This document shows positions 13,690 through 54,029 of a stretch of DNA of 64,000 nucleotides, in pieces. Position 1 is the stretch's first letter. Each line of letters opens with the position of its first letter. The notes under the pieces were generated by a model. That model did not search any database. It was not told the origin of the DNA and worked only from the letters and a program-made list of their open reading frames with translations. Made by a program: the position numbers and the translations under genes. This DNA is from Brachyhypopomus gauderio (Eukaryota; Chordata; Actinopteri; Gymnotiformes; Hypopomidae): assembly GCF_052324685.1 (NCBI RefSeq), contig NC_135212.1:10220149-10284148 (forward strand), written 5' to 3'.

Positions 13690-13900
13690 CCATTAACACT
13701 GCACCACTTCATGATAGGAGTCTCATCAGGCAAACGGTTACAGCTGATCCGTCGTGGCTGTAATGAGCCTCTAGCCACAACGGAATATGACTTCCCTTCC
13801 CCCAAATTAATGAGGCCACTAATTTCCTTAATTTGCGGGTAAAATCCCCCATATAAGAGCAGCGTGGCAACTCTGAGCCCCTGGACCGCCTCGCTTGCTC
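13690..13900 (+). promoter_or_regulatory. Candidate regulatory element upstream of the atoh1 paralogue
   Basis: The segment has several TAAT/ATTA homeodomain-type cores (near 13804-13832) followed by CATATAAGAG (13850-13859), a good TATA-box lookalike, and then GC-balanced sequence. It stands 2.7 kb upstream of the atoh1 start and looks more constrained than its simple-repeat surroundings. No transcript can be shown from sequence, so it could equally be an enhancer, a distal promoter or chance. Confidence 0.3.
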
Positions 13901-15221
13901 GGGGTGAATCAGAATAATTATATAGCCGGGCATCAAGGGATGTTTTAAGACAGGCCCACCGATTTCACTGTTTCTCTGATAGTCTTTTGTGTGAAAAGTG
14001 GAAACGGTCGATCTAAGCTGGTCTTTAATTAACTGGAGCAAGGAAAACACCAGCGCACCCGTCCTTAGATGGGGATCATCTGGCCTCGCTCCACTGGGCG
14101 TGGAAGAAAGGATCCATCGTTCTGACTCCCCCTCCGCCGCCAGGGCGGGGAAGAACCGGAGATCCAAACCCACAAGCGCCCAGCTGCAGTGCTTGTGCAG
14201 GAAACACGTTTTCTGCAAGACAGACCCTGTTCCGCAGCGCCAGAAACGTGCAGAAATGTCTCAACTCAAATTGATAGACCGAATTGAGCAGAGCTGTCGA
14301 CACGGCCCAGTCTGCAGTCTGTCGGGCCATGGCCGCGACCCAAGTGGCCGTCTGCCGCAGTGCGCTTCACAAACCAACACCGCGGGTGGGTCTCTCCATT
14401 GACCTCGGAGATGTTCCCCAACCCCTTGCGCGCTCCTCCCCGCCAGCACCGTCTCCAGACCGCAGCAGATGGGCAGTGTGGCCCGCTCCCCTCATTCCGT
14501 ATTCGGCAGGGCTGCAGGCTGTTGCGCGGCCAGTAGGGAAGCGGGAATTAAATATGCATGTAAAAAATGAATGGAGGACCCCTGGACGGAGAGCGTGCCC
14601 GTTTATTCAGCTCGAGCAAGGCTCATTAACCCGATGACGGGTATAGCAGGTCACGCTGATATCCTTACTTAAATTTAATATTTACCGTCCTTCTTAAACA
14701 CACACACACACACACACACCATCACCCTCTCTCTCTCTCCTCCAAACACATCCAAACAAGGCAAGAGGGTACGAAAAACCTCTAAAAGGATTACTGTCTG
14801 CGTACAATAAAATGTTTATTTATTTACTGTATTTTATTATCTTAACCAAACCTACATATATAAACCTCGTCTAGTTATCCCAGTCCGTCCTCTTCAACTG
14901 AGTAGAAGATGCTGTTATAAAACCCAGCAGTGTCACCGCGCCTCGTTTGATTCTCTGGCCGACGACAGTAATTGAACTGATTATTTTGCTTTATTCCGTG
15001 ATTAACTCTTTGTCACGGCTGAAGGAGGAAAGTGCTCAAGTTTAACTATCCCTAGATACGGCACAACATATGGGAGACGCGCTCGGCCTCCCATCGCGAG
15101 ACGGGTGCCAAGGGACACCAGCCGACTCAGCCGAAGCTGGACCTCTATTCATCTCTCACTTAGGAGACCAGCCTCTCTGGGGCCCCGGGAGCCTGACTTA
15201 CGACTCTGGACACACACACAC

Positions 15222-15255
<34 letters not shown>

Positions 15256-15715
15256 CAGTCAGTGGTGTCATTCTGAAGGAACTCAGTAGTCTGCTGTCTG
15301 CAGCACCGAGCACAAATGCTTAACGCCAGGACACACAGAGCTACACGTACATACGGAGGCATATTTATAGGTCTATAGAGAGTCTATATCAGCCTATACG
15401 ATAAAAGGTGATTTTTTTTTTAGCCCACACCAGCAGATTCAGCGATATTGAAAGTACCGGTGCTTATTGTTGCTGAATAGTGTGTAGGCTTGATGTCCTA
15501 GCTGTCCGATATACGTAATTCACGCAAGGAAAAAACCACAACAGAAAACAAGTACGTTTCAAATCCAAGCCCTGTCGATGCTAGCCTAATATGTCGTGTT
15601 AATGTGATATCATTTTGCTCGGTGCTTATCTGATTATCACAGGACATAATGTGGTTGCGTTAAATGATTCATTGCTTGGCTGAGTAAACTCAGCGGTAAC
15701 CGCGGCCCTGCCCGA

Positions 15716-15744
15716 CAGGTGTGCACCGACCTGCCCTCCACCTG
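15716..15744 (+). promoter_or_regulatory. Paired E-boxes upstream of the atoh1 paralogue
   Basis: CAGGTG at 15716-15721 and CACCTG at 15739-15744 lie about 0.8 kb upstream of the atoh1 start. Proneural bHLH dimers bind E-boxes, and Atoh1 genes in other vertebrates are autoregulated through them, so autoregulation is a reasonable inference but is not shown here. Confidence 0.35.
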
Positions 15745-16277
15745 CTCGTTTTACTGCAAACACCACCATTGATTACTCACTTTTACTGCGTGTTTGAGGA
15801 CCCACACCAGCACATCTCGGCCCGCAGCTCCGTGGACACCACTGCTGACCATGAGGATGTTTGTTCAACTTTTTATACGTCTCAGCTTAATTGCTAAATA
15901 CATAATGCAAATAACTGCAACTTCACTGCAACTAATTATTGGTTTGTCCAATATTTGTCCAGCAGGAAGATTGAAGTAATGCGCAATGTAATATAGTACT
16001 AGCCGAAGCATTCGTGGTGAATCGCCGTCTCATCAGTCTAAAATAGTTTTAAAAAAAGATCTTATTTTATTTCTGCTCGAGTGTGTTGACGTGTGTTTCA
16101 CCGATAGAATATAAAGTAGCCCTAAATTTAAATGAATGGAGACCTGTTTGATAATTTAACATGTTTAAACATCCATCACCAGAGAACTATTGTCATCCTA
16201 CAGTGTCAAAAATACAAGTCCTCTTTTATTTCTAGGAGCAGGAGAACTTTCCTATTGGCTGCTGACTGTCCCAACAG

Positions 16278-16278
<1 letters not shown>

Positions 16279-16314
<36 letters not shown>
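16279..16314 (+). repeat. G36 homopolymer upstream of atoh1
   Basis: Thirty-six consecutive G residues lie about 230 bp before the atoh1 start codon. The length in the assembly may be inaccurate. The run could form G-quadruplexes in the promoter or 5' leader. Confidence 0.85.
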
Positions 16315-16317
<3 letters not shown>

Positions 16318-16541
16318 GTACTAAAAAGGCAGTCAACGAACCTGAAGGGCTGGAAGCATCAAGAGTGGATTAATGCTGAATTGAGTTCAGCCTCACTTGG
16401 ACACAACACCTATCCTAAACTATTCCTTTTTTTCTTTCACTCCGGCTACCCGTAGCTGACCTTGTGGAAAATAATCCAACTTTGAGGCCTGCGGTTAGTT
16501 TTCTTTTTGTGTGTGTGTGCGTGTGTGTGTGTTCTGTAGTG

Positions 16542-17315
16542 ATGACAGCGAACACTAAACTTTTGAGTTGGTCCGAGGTGAGCATGCCCAAGCAGCCGGA
16601 GGACTTCAGCCTGGCCGAGCACGCGAGACTGAGCCGCAGAGACGCGCGAGGATGGCTGACCCCCGCGAGCCACGCGCTCTCGCACCCGGCCGCACGCGCG
16701 GGTCACTACGGGCACGCGCAGCTGGACGTCAAATACACGACTGGAAGTGATTCATCCGCAGTGACCGACACGGACGCCGAGAGTGTCCAAGAGCGCGCGG
16801 CGAAGCAGAAGCTGAGCGGCCCACAGAAGCACCGGCGAGTGGCCGCGAACGCGCGCGAGAGGAGGCGCATGCACGGGCTGAACCGCGCCTTCGACAAGCT
16901 GAGGAGCGTCATCCCCTCACTGGAGAACGAGAAGAAGCTCTCCAAGTACGACACGCTTCAGATGGCGCAGATCTACATCACGGAGCTGTCGGAGCTCCTG
17001 GACGGCGTCGTGCAGTCCGAGTGCAGAGGCCCGAGGAGCGCGTGCAGCCCGGGCAGCCACGCACTGAAGAGTCCGCACCGCGCCTTCCAGGCGGACCGGA
17101 TCGTAAGGACCAGCATCACGTACGCGATGGAGACGCCCTGTCCACCTCCGGTCCGCCTCGTGCGAGACGCCACGGGCGCTGAAGGACACCTGCTCATTCT
17201 GTCGGCGCCCACGGGCAACTTTGAGGCGGGGAAGGAGGTGGTCGGGTCCAGCGCCAGTGATGGAGAGTCCTCACACTTCAGTGATGTGGAAGAGAGTCAC
17301 CACGGAGGCCGATGA
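16542..17315 (+). CDS. atoh1: Atonal-type proneural bHLH transcription factor (atoh1 paralogue)
   Basis: This is a 257-residue single-exon protein. The bHLH domain spans about residues 96-154: the basic region contains [14 protein letters not shown], helix 1 [11 protein letters not shown], the loop [10 protein letters not shown], and helix 2 [16 protein letters not shown]. These are hallmarks of the ATOH1 group, which works as E-protein heterodimers on E-boxes to specify hair cells, cerebellar granule precursors and similar lineages. A serine/acid-rich tail ([17 protein letters not shown]) also fits Atoh1. I chose the ATG at 16542. The open frame extends upstream to 16464 only through a GTG and a GT microsatellite, and that part reads VCVCVC. 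ATOH1 genes are usually intronless, as here. Fish have several atoh1 paralogues (a, b, c) and I cannot assign which this is. Sharing the locus with slc39a8 and abhd18 fits ATOH1 on human 4q. Confidence 0.92.
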   Translation: MTANTKLLSWSEVSMPKQPEDFSLAEHARLSRRDARGWLTPASHALSHPAARAGHYGHAQLDVKYTTGSDSSAVTDTDAESVQERAAKQKLSGPQKHRRVAANARERRRMHGLNRAFDKLRSVIPSLENEKKLSKYDTLQMAQIYITELSELLDGVVQSECRGPRSACSPGSHALKSPHRAFQADRIVRTSITYAMETPCPPPVRLVRDATGAEGHLLILSAPTGNFEAGKEVVGSSASDGESSHFSDVEESHHGGR

Positions 17316-17630
17316 ACTCAAGAGAAAGAAAACTTACAACTAGGAGCGCTCCCAAAATATCACCTACCTGTCTGTGTTTTAGTAGACATTTAAAGGACCA
17401 AATAGACGCAGTAGACGTTTTAGTAGCCTATTGGGGAAAAACTAAAATGAATGTGACCACAGAATGTTACTCTATAAGTTGAATTTTTTATCTCCACATC
17501 AGCCCTAGAGCTGCACTTTACTTACCGAACGCAGCCTGAGTTTTGATTTGACATCGCTGCATAACGCCACATGAATCAACTGCTATTTATGTGTATAAAT
17601 TGTGCTTTTTTTATTCACTCAGAATTGTTT

Positions 17631-17636
17631 AATAAA
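17631..17636 (+). promoter_or_regulatory. Polyadenylation signal of the atoh1 paralogue
   Basis: AATAAA lies about 315 bp after the atoh1 stop codon and before the convergent dok3 3' end. The region 17316-18117 holds the two facing 3' UTRs and no other gene. Confidence 0.7.
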
Positions 17637-18117
17637 ACTTTAATTTAATAGTCATAAAGCATTTGCTGGTTTCTATGTTTCAGTCAATATTATCACCATT
17701 ATCTAAATGCATTAAATCAGCTAAATATGTGCTTACTCAGTTTGTACCTTGTACAGATATTCACAGAAGTTTAAAGCATCACTTTAAACTGTAGAGGTCC
17801 AAAGTAGAGGCAGGTTAATTTCTCAAACGTTTCGTAACATTAATATTGCCTTAAACATATTAAAATGTGTTTTTATGCAATATTGAAAGGGTATTTTATA
17901 TAAAGATATTTATATAATTTGAACTACAAGAAGCCAAGAATTTGAGGTATGTAAGAAATAAGACAGTTGTAAGCTGAAAAGGGTGCAAAAGTTCATTCAA
18001 ACACATTTTTTTTTCCTTTTTCGCAGTTTTAAACTCGGTGCGCTTTGCACCTCACAATCTCTTAGTCTCACTGCCGGTTTTCTTAAAAAAAAAAAAGCCT
18101 TGTGTAAAAATGACAAC

Positions 18118-23404
<5,287 letters not shown>

Positions 23405-23906
23405 ATCCCAGTTCACCTCTGGATCCCTCCGCTCCAGTGAAACCCTTCCTCAGGTCTGACGAGCGTGGCCAGAGACAGTTCTTGTGCGCGCACGGGCTTC
23501 AGCGCCCAACATACGGCTGACGGTGCGAACGACTGCGCAATCCACCAACCAGGAAGGCGTCGTAGTTAACTTCTTCCACTGCTCGCCGGTGCGTGTGGTT
23601 AAAGGGTTCTAAATTAGGCGCCACTATTTTTAACCCACTAAACTAATCTTGAGGGGTTTGAATTCAAGAGCAAACTAAAAAGGTCCGTTCGTAGAAAGCA
23701 GAACTACGGGTTATTTTCATTTTAATCACATCACGGATCAGTACCAGAACCCTGCAGAAGCGGTGCTTTTACAATGTCCTAAAATACCCCGAAGATGCAT
23801 TCTGTCGCTCCTCATCAGAGTTGGGCTACGGTAAACAAAAGAACTTAAATTGTTACCAAGCTCTAATGTCTTTACAGATCGTTTCTAATAAATCAATCTT
23901 TATATT

Positions 23907-23912
23907 TTTATT
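23907..23912 (-). promoter_or_regulatory. Polyadenylation signal of ddx41
   Basis: AATAAA on the minus strand, about 216 bp after the ddx41 stop codon and about 500 bp before the dok3 start. Confidence 0.6.
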
Positions 23913-24127
23913 ACCACAAAAGAAATGAAAAAAGAGGAACAACTCAGACCCACGTTCTGAACACCAGGCAGATAAAAGGCAAACACTTGTAAGCATGATC
24001 CATTTAGTACAAGTCTGGATTTGGGAGTGTGGTGGTGGTGGTGGTTCTGTCCAGCATCCAAACACTCCCCAAATGGCACAGGGCAGCACAGAGAGCGGCG
24101 AGGGGGGGGGATGAGGGGGCAGGAGTC

Positions 24128-29656
<5,529 letters not shown>

Positions 29657-30005
29657 TGTGTGCCGAGAACAAGTGAAAATAAAACTGTACGTAATATCTG
29701 TATGAATATTTTTATATCAAGTTAAAGAAAGATCAGACATGTCCGCGAGACCGTTAGCTAGCTAGGGTAACTGTTTACAGAGCACGGAAACGAAGACGTA
29801 CGTGTTACGTATCTACGGCGACAGCGGGAGGACAAACGAGCTTCGTGCGATTCGTCATTTCGTTATTTCCGTTCGAAAAATATTCACAATTTCGTGCAAA
29901 GGTTTAGTAAATATAACATTTGAAGTTTTAAAAGGGGCAACTTGCAGTAAGGCTGGAGAAGTTGCGTTTGGAACTTACGCCCATATAGTAATACAAAAAT
30001 AAAAG

Positions 30006-30900
30006 GATTGTGTTCAAAATAGCCTACTACATACTACATACCTGCACTGATTGGGTGCCAAATCAGTGCGCTGTATGCAGTATGTGAAAGATACCCGGAT
30101 GATATACTACTTATGACAAATATTCCAGTATGCCTCCATATCTATCTTTGGGTGCTTACCAACTGGGTACTAAAACTAGCTAGTTTCTGATTATGTAGTA
30201 TATTTAAAAATGTAAAAGTATGCTAAAAAGTCCATAATACTGCCAGCCATTTTTAGCATGGTTTGTATACTATTGTCCATTAGGAAAGGAGATACATCAG
30301 GAAAAAATGGTGGACAATGACAAGTTTATCAACAAAGGTGGCAGGTGAAAATATATTTAAATTACTTAGATTTATTTTAATATAAGTACAATTATTAATG
30401 GTTAATAATTTAGTAAGAAAGCTACTTGTTAATCTGTCTAATTTAGCCAACTAGCTCAGTTTTTGACAGCTTTTTGAATGGCAGCTACATTTAGCTAACA
30501 GATTTTTAAATTAAGTAGATCAAGACTTTTAGTTGCGTTCAACATGGGTATTAAACCTCACAGGGTACTGAAGTCACAGCTTGTAATAATGCATGTTGCT
30601 ATGTCAATGCTTCATCAGTAATTTGAAACAGACTTAATATTTTGTGTACTGATCTGCCAAACCTGTTCTATTAAGATCAGTATGTACATTAAAGTAAGCA
30701 GGCATCCCATCATGCAATGGTGAGGGAAAGTGTGTCCCACATGGGGAGAAGCATTATTCATTCACATGACCTTGTTATATACCTTGCATGTCACATATTG
30801 GATACTATACTGCATAAGATGATGGGGACAAGTAACCAGTATATACAGATTACAGTATGCAGTATAACAGAAATTTATGCACACTAACGCTAGCAGGTCT
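30006..30900. mobile_element. Probable non-autonomous DNA transposon remnant
   Basis: The segment is studded with CTACATACTACATAC and ATACTGCATA-type motifs in both orientations at its two ends. This is typical of dispersed fish MITE-like elements. I could not define exact terminal repeats or a target duplication. Similar ATACTGCATACTGG motifs recur near 35470. Confidence 0.4.
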
Positions 30901-32498
30901 GACTCATTTTGGGTCACTGAACAATGTAACCGATGGCAAGTGTAGTCTTAACCAAGACTACAAGTCCCACAAGCCCATTTTGTTCCTCTTGATTAGCTGA
31001 ACCCTTGTTGTCTTTACCTCCATCCTCCTGAGAGCCACGGTTGATCTACATGAGGCTGAAGCACGACGACGCCAGCAAGGAAACACCACACTGCTTTTTC
31101 AAAACTGTAATGTTTTAATCTTTCAGAACGAAAGATTTTCACAGTATCAAAAGTGAATAATAATAATTAAAAAACAAAAACCAACAAAGAAAAAAAAAAC
31201 AACTTTAAGCCAGCATACACTTGGCCATTAATGGTATAGTATAAATCTACATTCCAAAGGTTTTAAGATAATGTCTCCTAGTTTAATATAATCAGAGATG
31301 TAGAATATGAAAACAATCGCTCGAACAGATTTAAAAAAAAAACATTTTTTTTTTCCATCTCAATCCTTCAAAGCCAGAAAAGAACCAAGAAAAAAATTGC
31401 CATCCATCATGTTCCCAGGTCCAAATTCCCAACATCATAATGTCAAAATTGATGTCAATATTTTTGATTCTTATTCAGAAAGGGATCAATCTTCAAGGAT
31501 ACATGTACAAATGAGCTGACACAAACGTGCAGAGAAATGGAAAGGTTAAGGTTAAAAGGTCATAGGTTGTACCATTGCAGCACAAAGCTCTGAACTCCTA
31601 GCCCCAAAGGGGCGGGGGTGTTTACTATACTAAACATCACATTTGAACACTGTGGAAGGCCGGAAATGGAGAACGGAGCATTGCCATCTGAACTTGGAGC
31701 TAGCTAACTAAACAAGCATCACTGCATAAAGGCGACCAGATTGCAGTTTGCAGATGAAAACATCACAGCGCCCCCATCCCCAGTACTTCAGGCAGTCAGT
31801 ACTGACCTCTCACCAGTGTTTCTGAGTAACTGTCAGCGGGGACAAATTAAACAGTTGTCAGTTTTGAGCATCATGCAGGGGGAAACCAGGTCAATCTGAT
31901 TTCTGAGTATTTAATCACATAAGTGTTAGAAATGGACACACGCCATATTAGGATACTTTAGTGTTTTTTTTTTTTCCATCAGTTTTTTTTTGGGGGGGGG
32001 GGGGGGTTACCTCCTTGTAAATGCCCAAGTTCAACAAACGTAAACTTCTTTTATGTTTGAGCATAAATAAAAGACATAGGCAAGCTCCTGTACTGCCACC
32101 AGTTTTAGATAAATATTTAAAATACCCCCCATCACATGACTAAGTAACTGGATCAGGATCAGATCATGACCAATGGGCTCTAAAAGACTCAAAACAGTCT
32201 GATAAACACGAACCCAGAATGGATCACTCAATATCTGTTGATTGTTTTTAAAAAACCCAGGAAAATTACTCCTCACGTACATTTGCGTTTAAATTTAATT
32301 CTGTTGCCTTAATTAAAATCATGATGCAGCATCTTAATTAAAAAAGGGAAATAAAATGTCAGTATCTGCAGAATGAATTCATGAATTATATCCATTGAAA
32401 CAAAATTCAATGTCCATAAAGAAAAGTACCTTCTGGAAAACGCATGAACACGGTGGGCGGGGAGGTCGAAGTGTGCCGTATTTTCCGATTTCATTTTT

Positions 32499-32504
32499 TT
32501 TTAT
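32499..32504 (-). promoter_or_regulatory. Polyadenylation signal of fam193b
   Basis: AATAAA on the minus strand, about 330 bp after the fam193b stop codon. Confidence 0.55.
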
Positions 32505-32832
32505 TGTAAAATAACTGTTTACATACTACAAATGAAGCAAGGGAGAGTGGTAACCAAAGTACAATTTGGTAGGCGGCTTCATCGCAGGTAGGGGAAGGAG
32601 TGACGGCAGGTTTGGGTGTGCTCCCGCAATGCCAACTGGTACAAGACAACCGCTCTGATGGATGATTCAGTAGACTGACAACTAAGACGGAGACAGAGGA
32701 CGACCTCGAGCCAATCGAGTGTTGAACACAGAGGACGCAGGCCAATCGAGTGTTTGATGCAGTGACGGAGTCAATCGTGTGCTTAGCACAGTCTTGTTGG
32801 GAAGTTTGGGTGTCTGTTTACCATCATTTGTG

Positions 32833-45864
<13,032 letters not shown>

Positions 45865-46170
45865 AGCGCCGCGCTCGTCTGGGTGCAGCCCCGGCCCAGT
45901 CTGCGGTAGTTTTACACGGGGGTGTTTTTATCGACTGAAGGGAGTTCGGGGGTTTATTTTAGTTCCCCCCCGCGCGAGCGCCACGGTCGTTTCTCTTATC
46001 TTCTCAAAGACAACAGTCAATATGGCGGAGGGGCTGGCACACTCGCGGGGTCAGAGGTCAGGCGTAGTGAGGGCAAAACGGCTTCGGTCGCGCGCGGTGA
46101 GGGCGGGCGCGCGAGCGGTGAGGGCGGCGGCCGCCATGTTGACTGTGGGAAGACCGCACAGGTGAGGCGG
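45865..46170 (-). promoter_or_regulatory. fam193b CpG-rich promoter with two mirrored YY1-type motifs
   Basis: The stretch upstream of the fam193b start is rich in CG dinucleotides. AATATGGCGG (46019-46028) on the plus strand and CCGCCATGTT (46131-46140) are both YY1-type ATGGCGG motifs in opposite orientation. With flanks they form a 16-bp inverted repeat (46013-46028 versus 46131-46146, one mismatch). YY1 motifs near the start site are common in housekeeping promoters, so this is a plausible core promoter region. Confidence 0.55.
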
Positions 46171-46378
46171 AGGTGAAGCCTTAGTGCAAGTGAAACTAAC
46201 GTTGCGTAACAGAAAGTAGAAAATCAAAATACCCAACACGCTGATTAAAAAAAATAAAAAAAACATACGTCGAGAGTCCGGGCATTATTTAAGAAATTAA
46301 AACTAATGCACATCATAAGCTCTATTACGTTCAGGTTTTATTAAATTTTTTCCCTACTGTTCTCTCTCTCATATATAC

Positions 46379-46432
<54 letters not shown>

Positions 46433-47894
46433 CATACACACACCACACACACGATGTTACGAAAACTTCTGATACGTTTACATATAATTTTTTTTATAAA
46501 CTGCAGACATACAACTGAATTGCATATGAATAAATGACTTGTATACATTCACATGGTATATTAGCGGTAATAAAAAGCGCCTGCTCGAATGTGACACCAC
46601 CGGCGGATGAGGCGGATGCAGCATCATCCCGGGAGCACATGCGACAACGGCAACCGTCAACCCTGCGTTGTGTTTCACGTGTGTGTGAAAGGTGCGGTAA
46701 TTAGATTGCACCGGCACACACAGTGAACCGGAGGACCTGCTCGGTGCTGAGAGCGCAGATCCGTGACCGCTGCTGGCTGATGCTGATGCCGAGCAAGCGG
46801 ACCGGGCGGCTCCCCGAGGAGGCACGCGGGTCGCTTAGTGCCCAAAATCAGCCGGAAATACATTTGTACCTTCGCAGCCTTTACATTCTCACATTCTCAG
46901 TTCGTTGGTTTAATGATAAAACCATTGGAGAGCCGAGCGGGGCACGTTTAGGCAGAGTAAAGCGCGAAAACGTGCCGCTCGTGCCGTTCGTGGACCGGAG
47001 CGACTGCCTTTCACGGGGCGCGCGCACCCAGTCCGCACGTAACGCACGCAGCTGTGACGTATCTGCGCCACGCGCTTCAGCTGGGGTTCATATAAAAGCA
47101 GCTAACTGAATAAAATGTATTTAACAGATTGTTCAGAAAACTCGGATAAAATTAATATTTTATTTTTATAAAAAATGTTGTTAAAAAGTGAAATTATAAT
47201 TTTCAGATTTATTTTTTCCTGATAGTTTTTGACAGGCTACCTTTATCACACAGTAACCGATTACCTAATGTGTTATTTTATTATAGATGCAAACATCAGT
47301 CAAGGTGTCAGAAAAGTCCTTTTTATTTTAGAGTTGAATCAAAAGTGTTTAGGGAGCAGGCTGTGATTTTAAATCAAGGAAAGTAGGATGCTTAAGGTCC
47401 ACACCAGATTAACGAAAGCAAACAGTACCACTGACGCTAATGCGTTCAAATGCTATTACTTAATCCCGTGCGCCCATGATACCGTGGGTTTGGCAGTGTT
47501 TCGTGCAGAGTTACTGAAATACATGAAAGAACAGGCTACAAAAGCAGTACTTATGACACTCAGACTGATGCATAGAACCTCAATATCATTTTCTTGATTG
47601 ATGGCACGAGGAAAGGCAAAATATTCTCAAGTAAGAGTCCCGATACTTCATATCGGCCATACCAGGAGGTCACATGACACACAGTGCAAGGAGCATTAAC
47701 GTCTCTAAACAACTCAGTATTTGCGTTAAGTCAACCCTCCCCTGTCGGTCGTTAGCAGCTACACAACATGTTTTCTGTTATGGGATCCTCTGAGAGTTTT
47801 GGCGTGTTCGACGTTATGTTCAGCTTTCTTTGTTCCCGTGTCTGACCGGGATTGGCACCTGTCCCGTTGATGGCCAGTTCTGGAAGATCCGTGC
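46171..47894. other. Intergenic region between abhd18 3' end and fam193b promoter
   Basis: It contains a (GA)n run (46387-46430). A GC-rich patch ends in CATATAAAAGCAGC (47090-47103), a strong TATA-box lookalike with no recognisable gene after it. TTTATT at 47322-47327 could be the abhd18 polyadenylation signal read on the minus strand. I see no coding exon. Confidence 0.5.
46387..46430. repeat. (GA)n microsatellite
   Basis: About 21 GA units, preceded by a short AT-rich palindrome. Confidence 0.93.
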
Positions 47895-52534
<4,640 letters not shown>

Positions 52535-52635
52535 TTATGTTACACAGTGACTCAAGGAAATATCATTTGATTATGCGCACACACACACACACAGAAGAGA
52601 ACTCCAGCAATAATGCATATGGAGGAATAGTTATA

Positions 52636-52639
<4 letters not shown>

Positions 52640-52682
<43 letters not shown>
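52640..52682. repeat. (AT)n microsatellite
   Basis: About 21 AT units upstream of the abhd18 start codon. Confidence 0.93.
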
Positions 52683-52691
<9 letters not shown>

Positions 52692-53067
52692 TTAGTTAGC
52701 AAGTTAGTTAGAAAATGTCTACAAAGGTGTACAATACAAAAGTAACAGATACTGAAACTTCTTCCTATTCTGTTATCATGTGCTCGTGCAGGCCGACAGA
52801 GTAACGTCAGAACATTTGACTTGACTGACACACAATAACCGACATTACAAAGAGTCCGTAAACCGGACCGGGTAACTAACCCAGTACTTTTATATTGGAC
52901 CGAATCACTCCAAGGGCAGAACTAGCCCGCGAGCTAAAGACACTTTAACACTTTAGCCACTGTCCCATGTAGACTTTCCTTTTTTATGCTAAGGACTTTA
53001 CCACAAAATAGCCAAACCACGGAAAAGAACCAAATTTCGGCGGGAAACACATCTGTTAGTTAGTTAC

Positions 53068-53210
53068 CTCAGATTAAAGCGCTGGTTTGGGGCGCAGCGT
53101 TCACTCCTCATCGCAGCTGACAGCAGCCCGCCAGCCCGACGCTCAACGGAACCACGTCCCGGAAGTGGCGCGTGCCCTCTCCTTCTCTTCTTCGGTGGTT
53201 CTTGCTCCAT
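53068..53210 (-). other. Probable first exon of abhd18 (5' UTR or N-terminal extension)
   Basis: An ATG-started frame beginning MEQEPPKKRRRG is followed after 143 bp by a good donor (GAG/GTAAC). If it is spliced to an acceptor at GATGACAG just before the known start, the frame continues in phase as R-S-L-P into MGVSRLD. It may simply be a 5' UTR exon, because the family normally starts at MGVS. The PKKRRR stretch resembles a nuclear-localisation signal. Confidence 0.45.
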
Positions 53211-54029
53211 CGCGCGACCGACGGCAGGTGGCGCCACTGAGACGAACCGGGGGACACGGGAGAACCTCACGGCACACGAGTTGATCATTTATCTGAACTG
53301 ATGAGTTATATCATATAGTTATATAATTATTTATTACAATAGCACAACAGCACGGGTATTTTGATCATATTTTACTGTATATATTTATAGCTATTTCTTT
53401 TTTCTTCCTCGGCTGATGCGATATTAATTGTGTCAAAGGTCTTTACCCCCGCTGCGTCAAAATCTTTATTTTGAACACTAGGGGGCGTTGCAGTTCATGC
53501 TTATAAATTCCTTTAATATCACTCAATAAGCCTACAAATAGGTTAAATAAATCAAAAGTGGCAGTACTGTTAAATAAGCAGACAAATTGTGACAGGTGTC
53601 ATAAATTATATGCGTCTATAAGAAGTCTATATCTAATGTGACACAATCTGTGTTGATAAGCTTCATATTGACTGTGAGGTATGTTCTATGATAGGCTGGA
53701 CAGGCTTCTATGTTCAGTGGGACAGGACTATGATATGGAAATAACGGAGGTAATTGTCCTTATCGCGGTTATTGCTAGGAAATTGTGTGGTTCGACAACC
53801 GGAGGTGCAACAGTGGCTACAGGACAGGATTTAGTGACGAGCTCACTGCCGTTATCTACGGGCTAATAAACTTTTTGTGATAGCTGTAGTTTTATTTCTT
53901 AAAATGAGATTATCATCGTCGACAGATTCCGTATATAATCATCGTTTCGCTGTCATGCAGAGTTTGACAGCCGCCTGAAGACACACTCACAAATATCATC
54001 GGTCTGTATTTCGGACGATTACTTCAGAG
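53211..54029. promoter_or_regulatory. Candidate bidirectional promoter between abhd18 and slc39a8
   Basis: The two genes are transcribed away from each other from within about 0.8 kb. The region is CG-containing near 53211-53280 and AT-rich in the middle. It contains ACACTAGGGGGCG (53475-53487), a close match to the CTCF core. No TATA box is evident for either gene. Confidence 0.5.

Larger units (their letters stand above)
29657..32832. other. Intergenic region between fam193b 3' end and ddx41 5' end
   Basis: The part nearest 29657-29820 is CG-containing and is presumably the ddx41 promoter. About 30006-30900 looks like repeat-derived DNA. The fam193b 3' UTR enters from the right. A T9/G16 homopolymer pair lies near 31980-32006. 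I see no exon. Confidence 0.5.

Noticed and set aside
16464-16541. N-terminal extension of atoh1 reading VCVCVC
   Set aside because: It starts at GTG and passes through a GT microsatellite; the first ATG in frame is at 16542.
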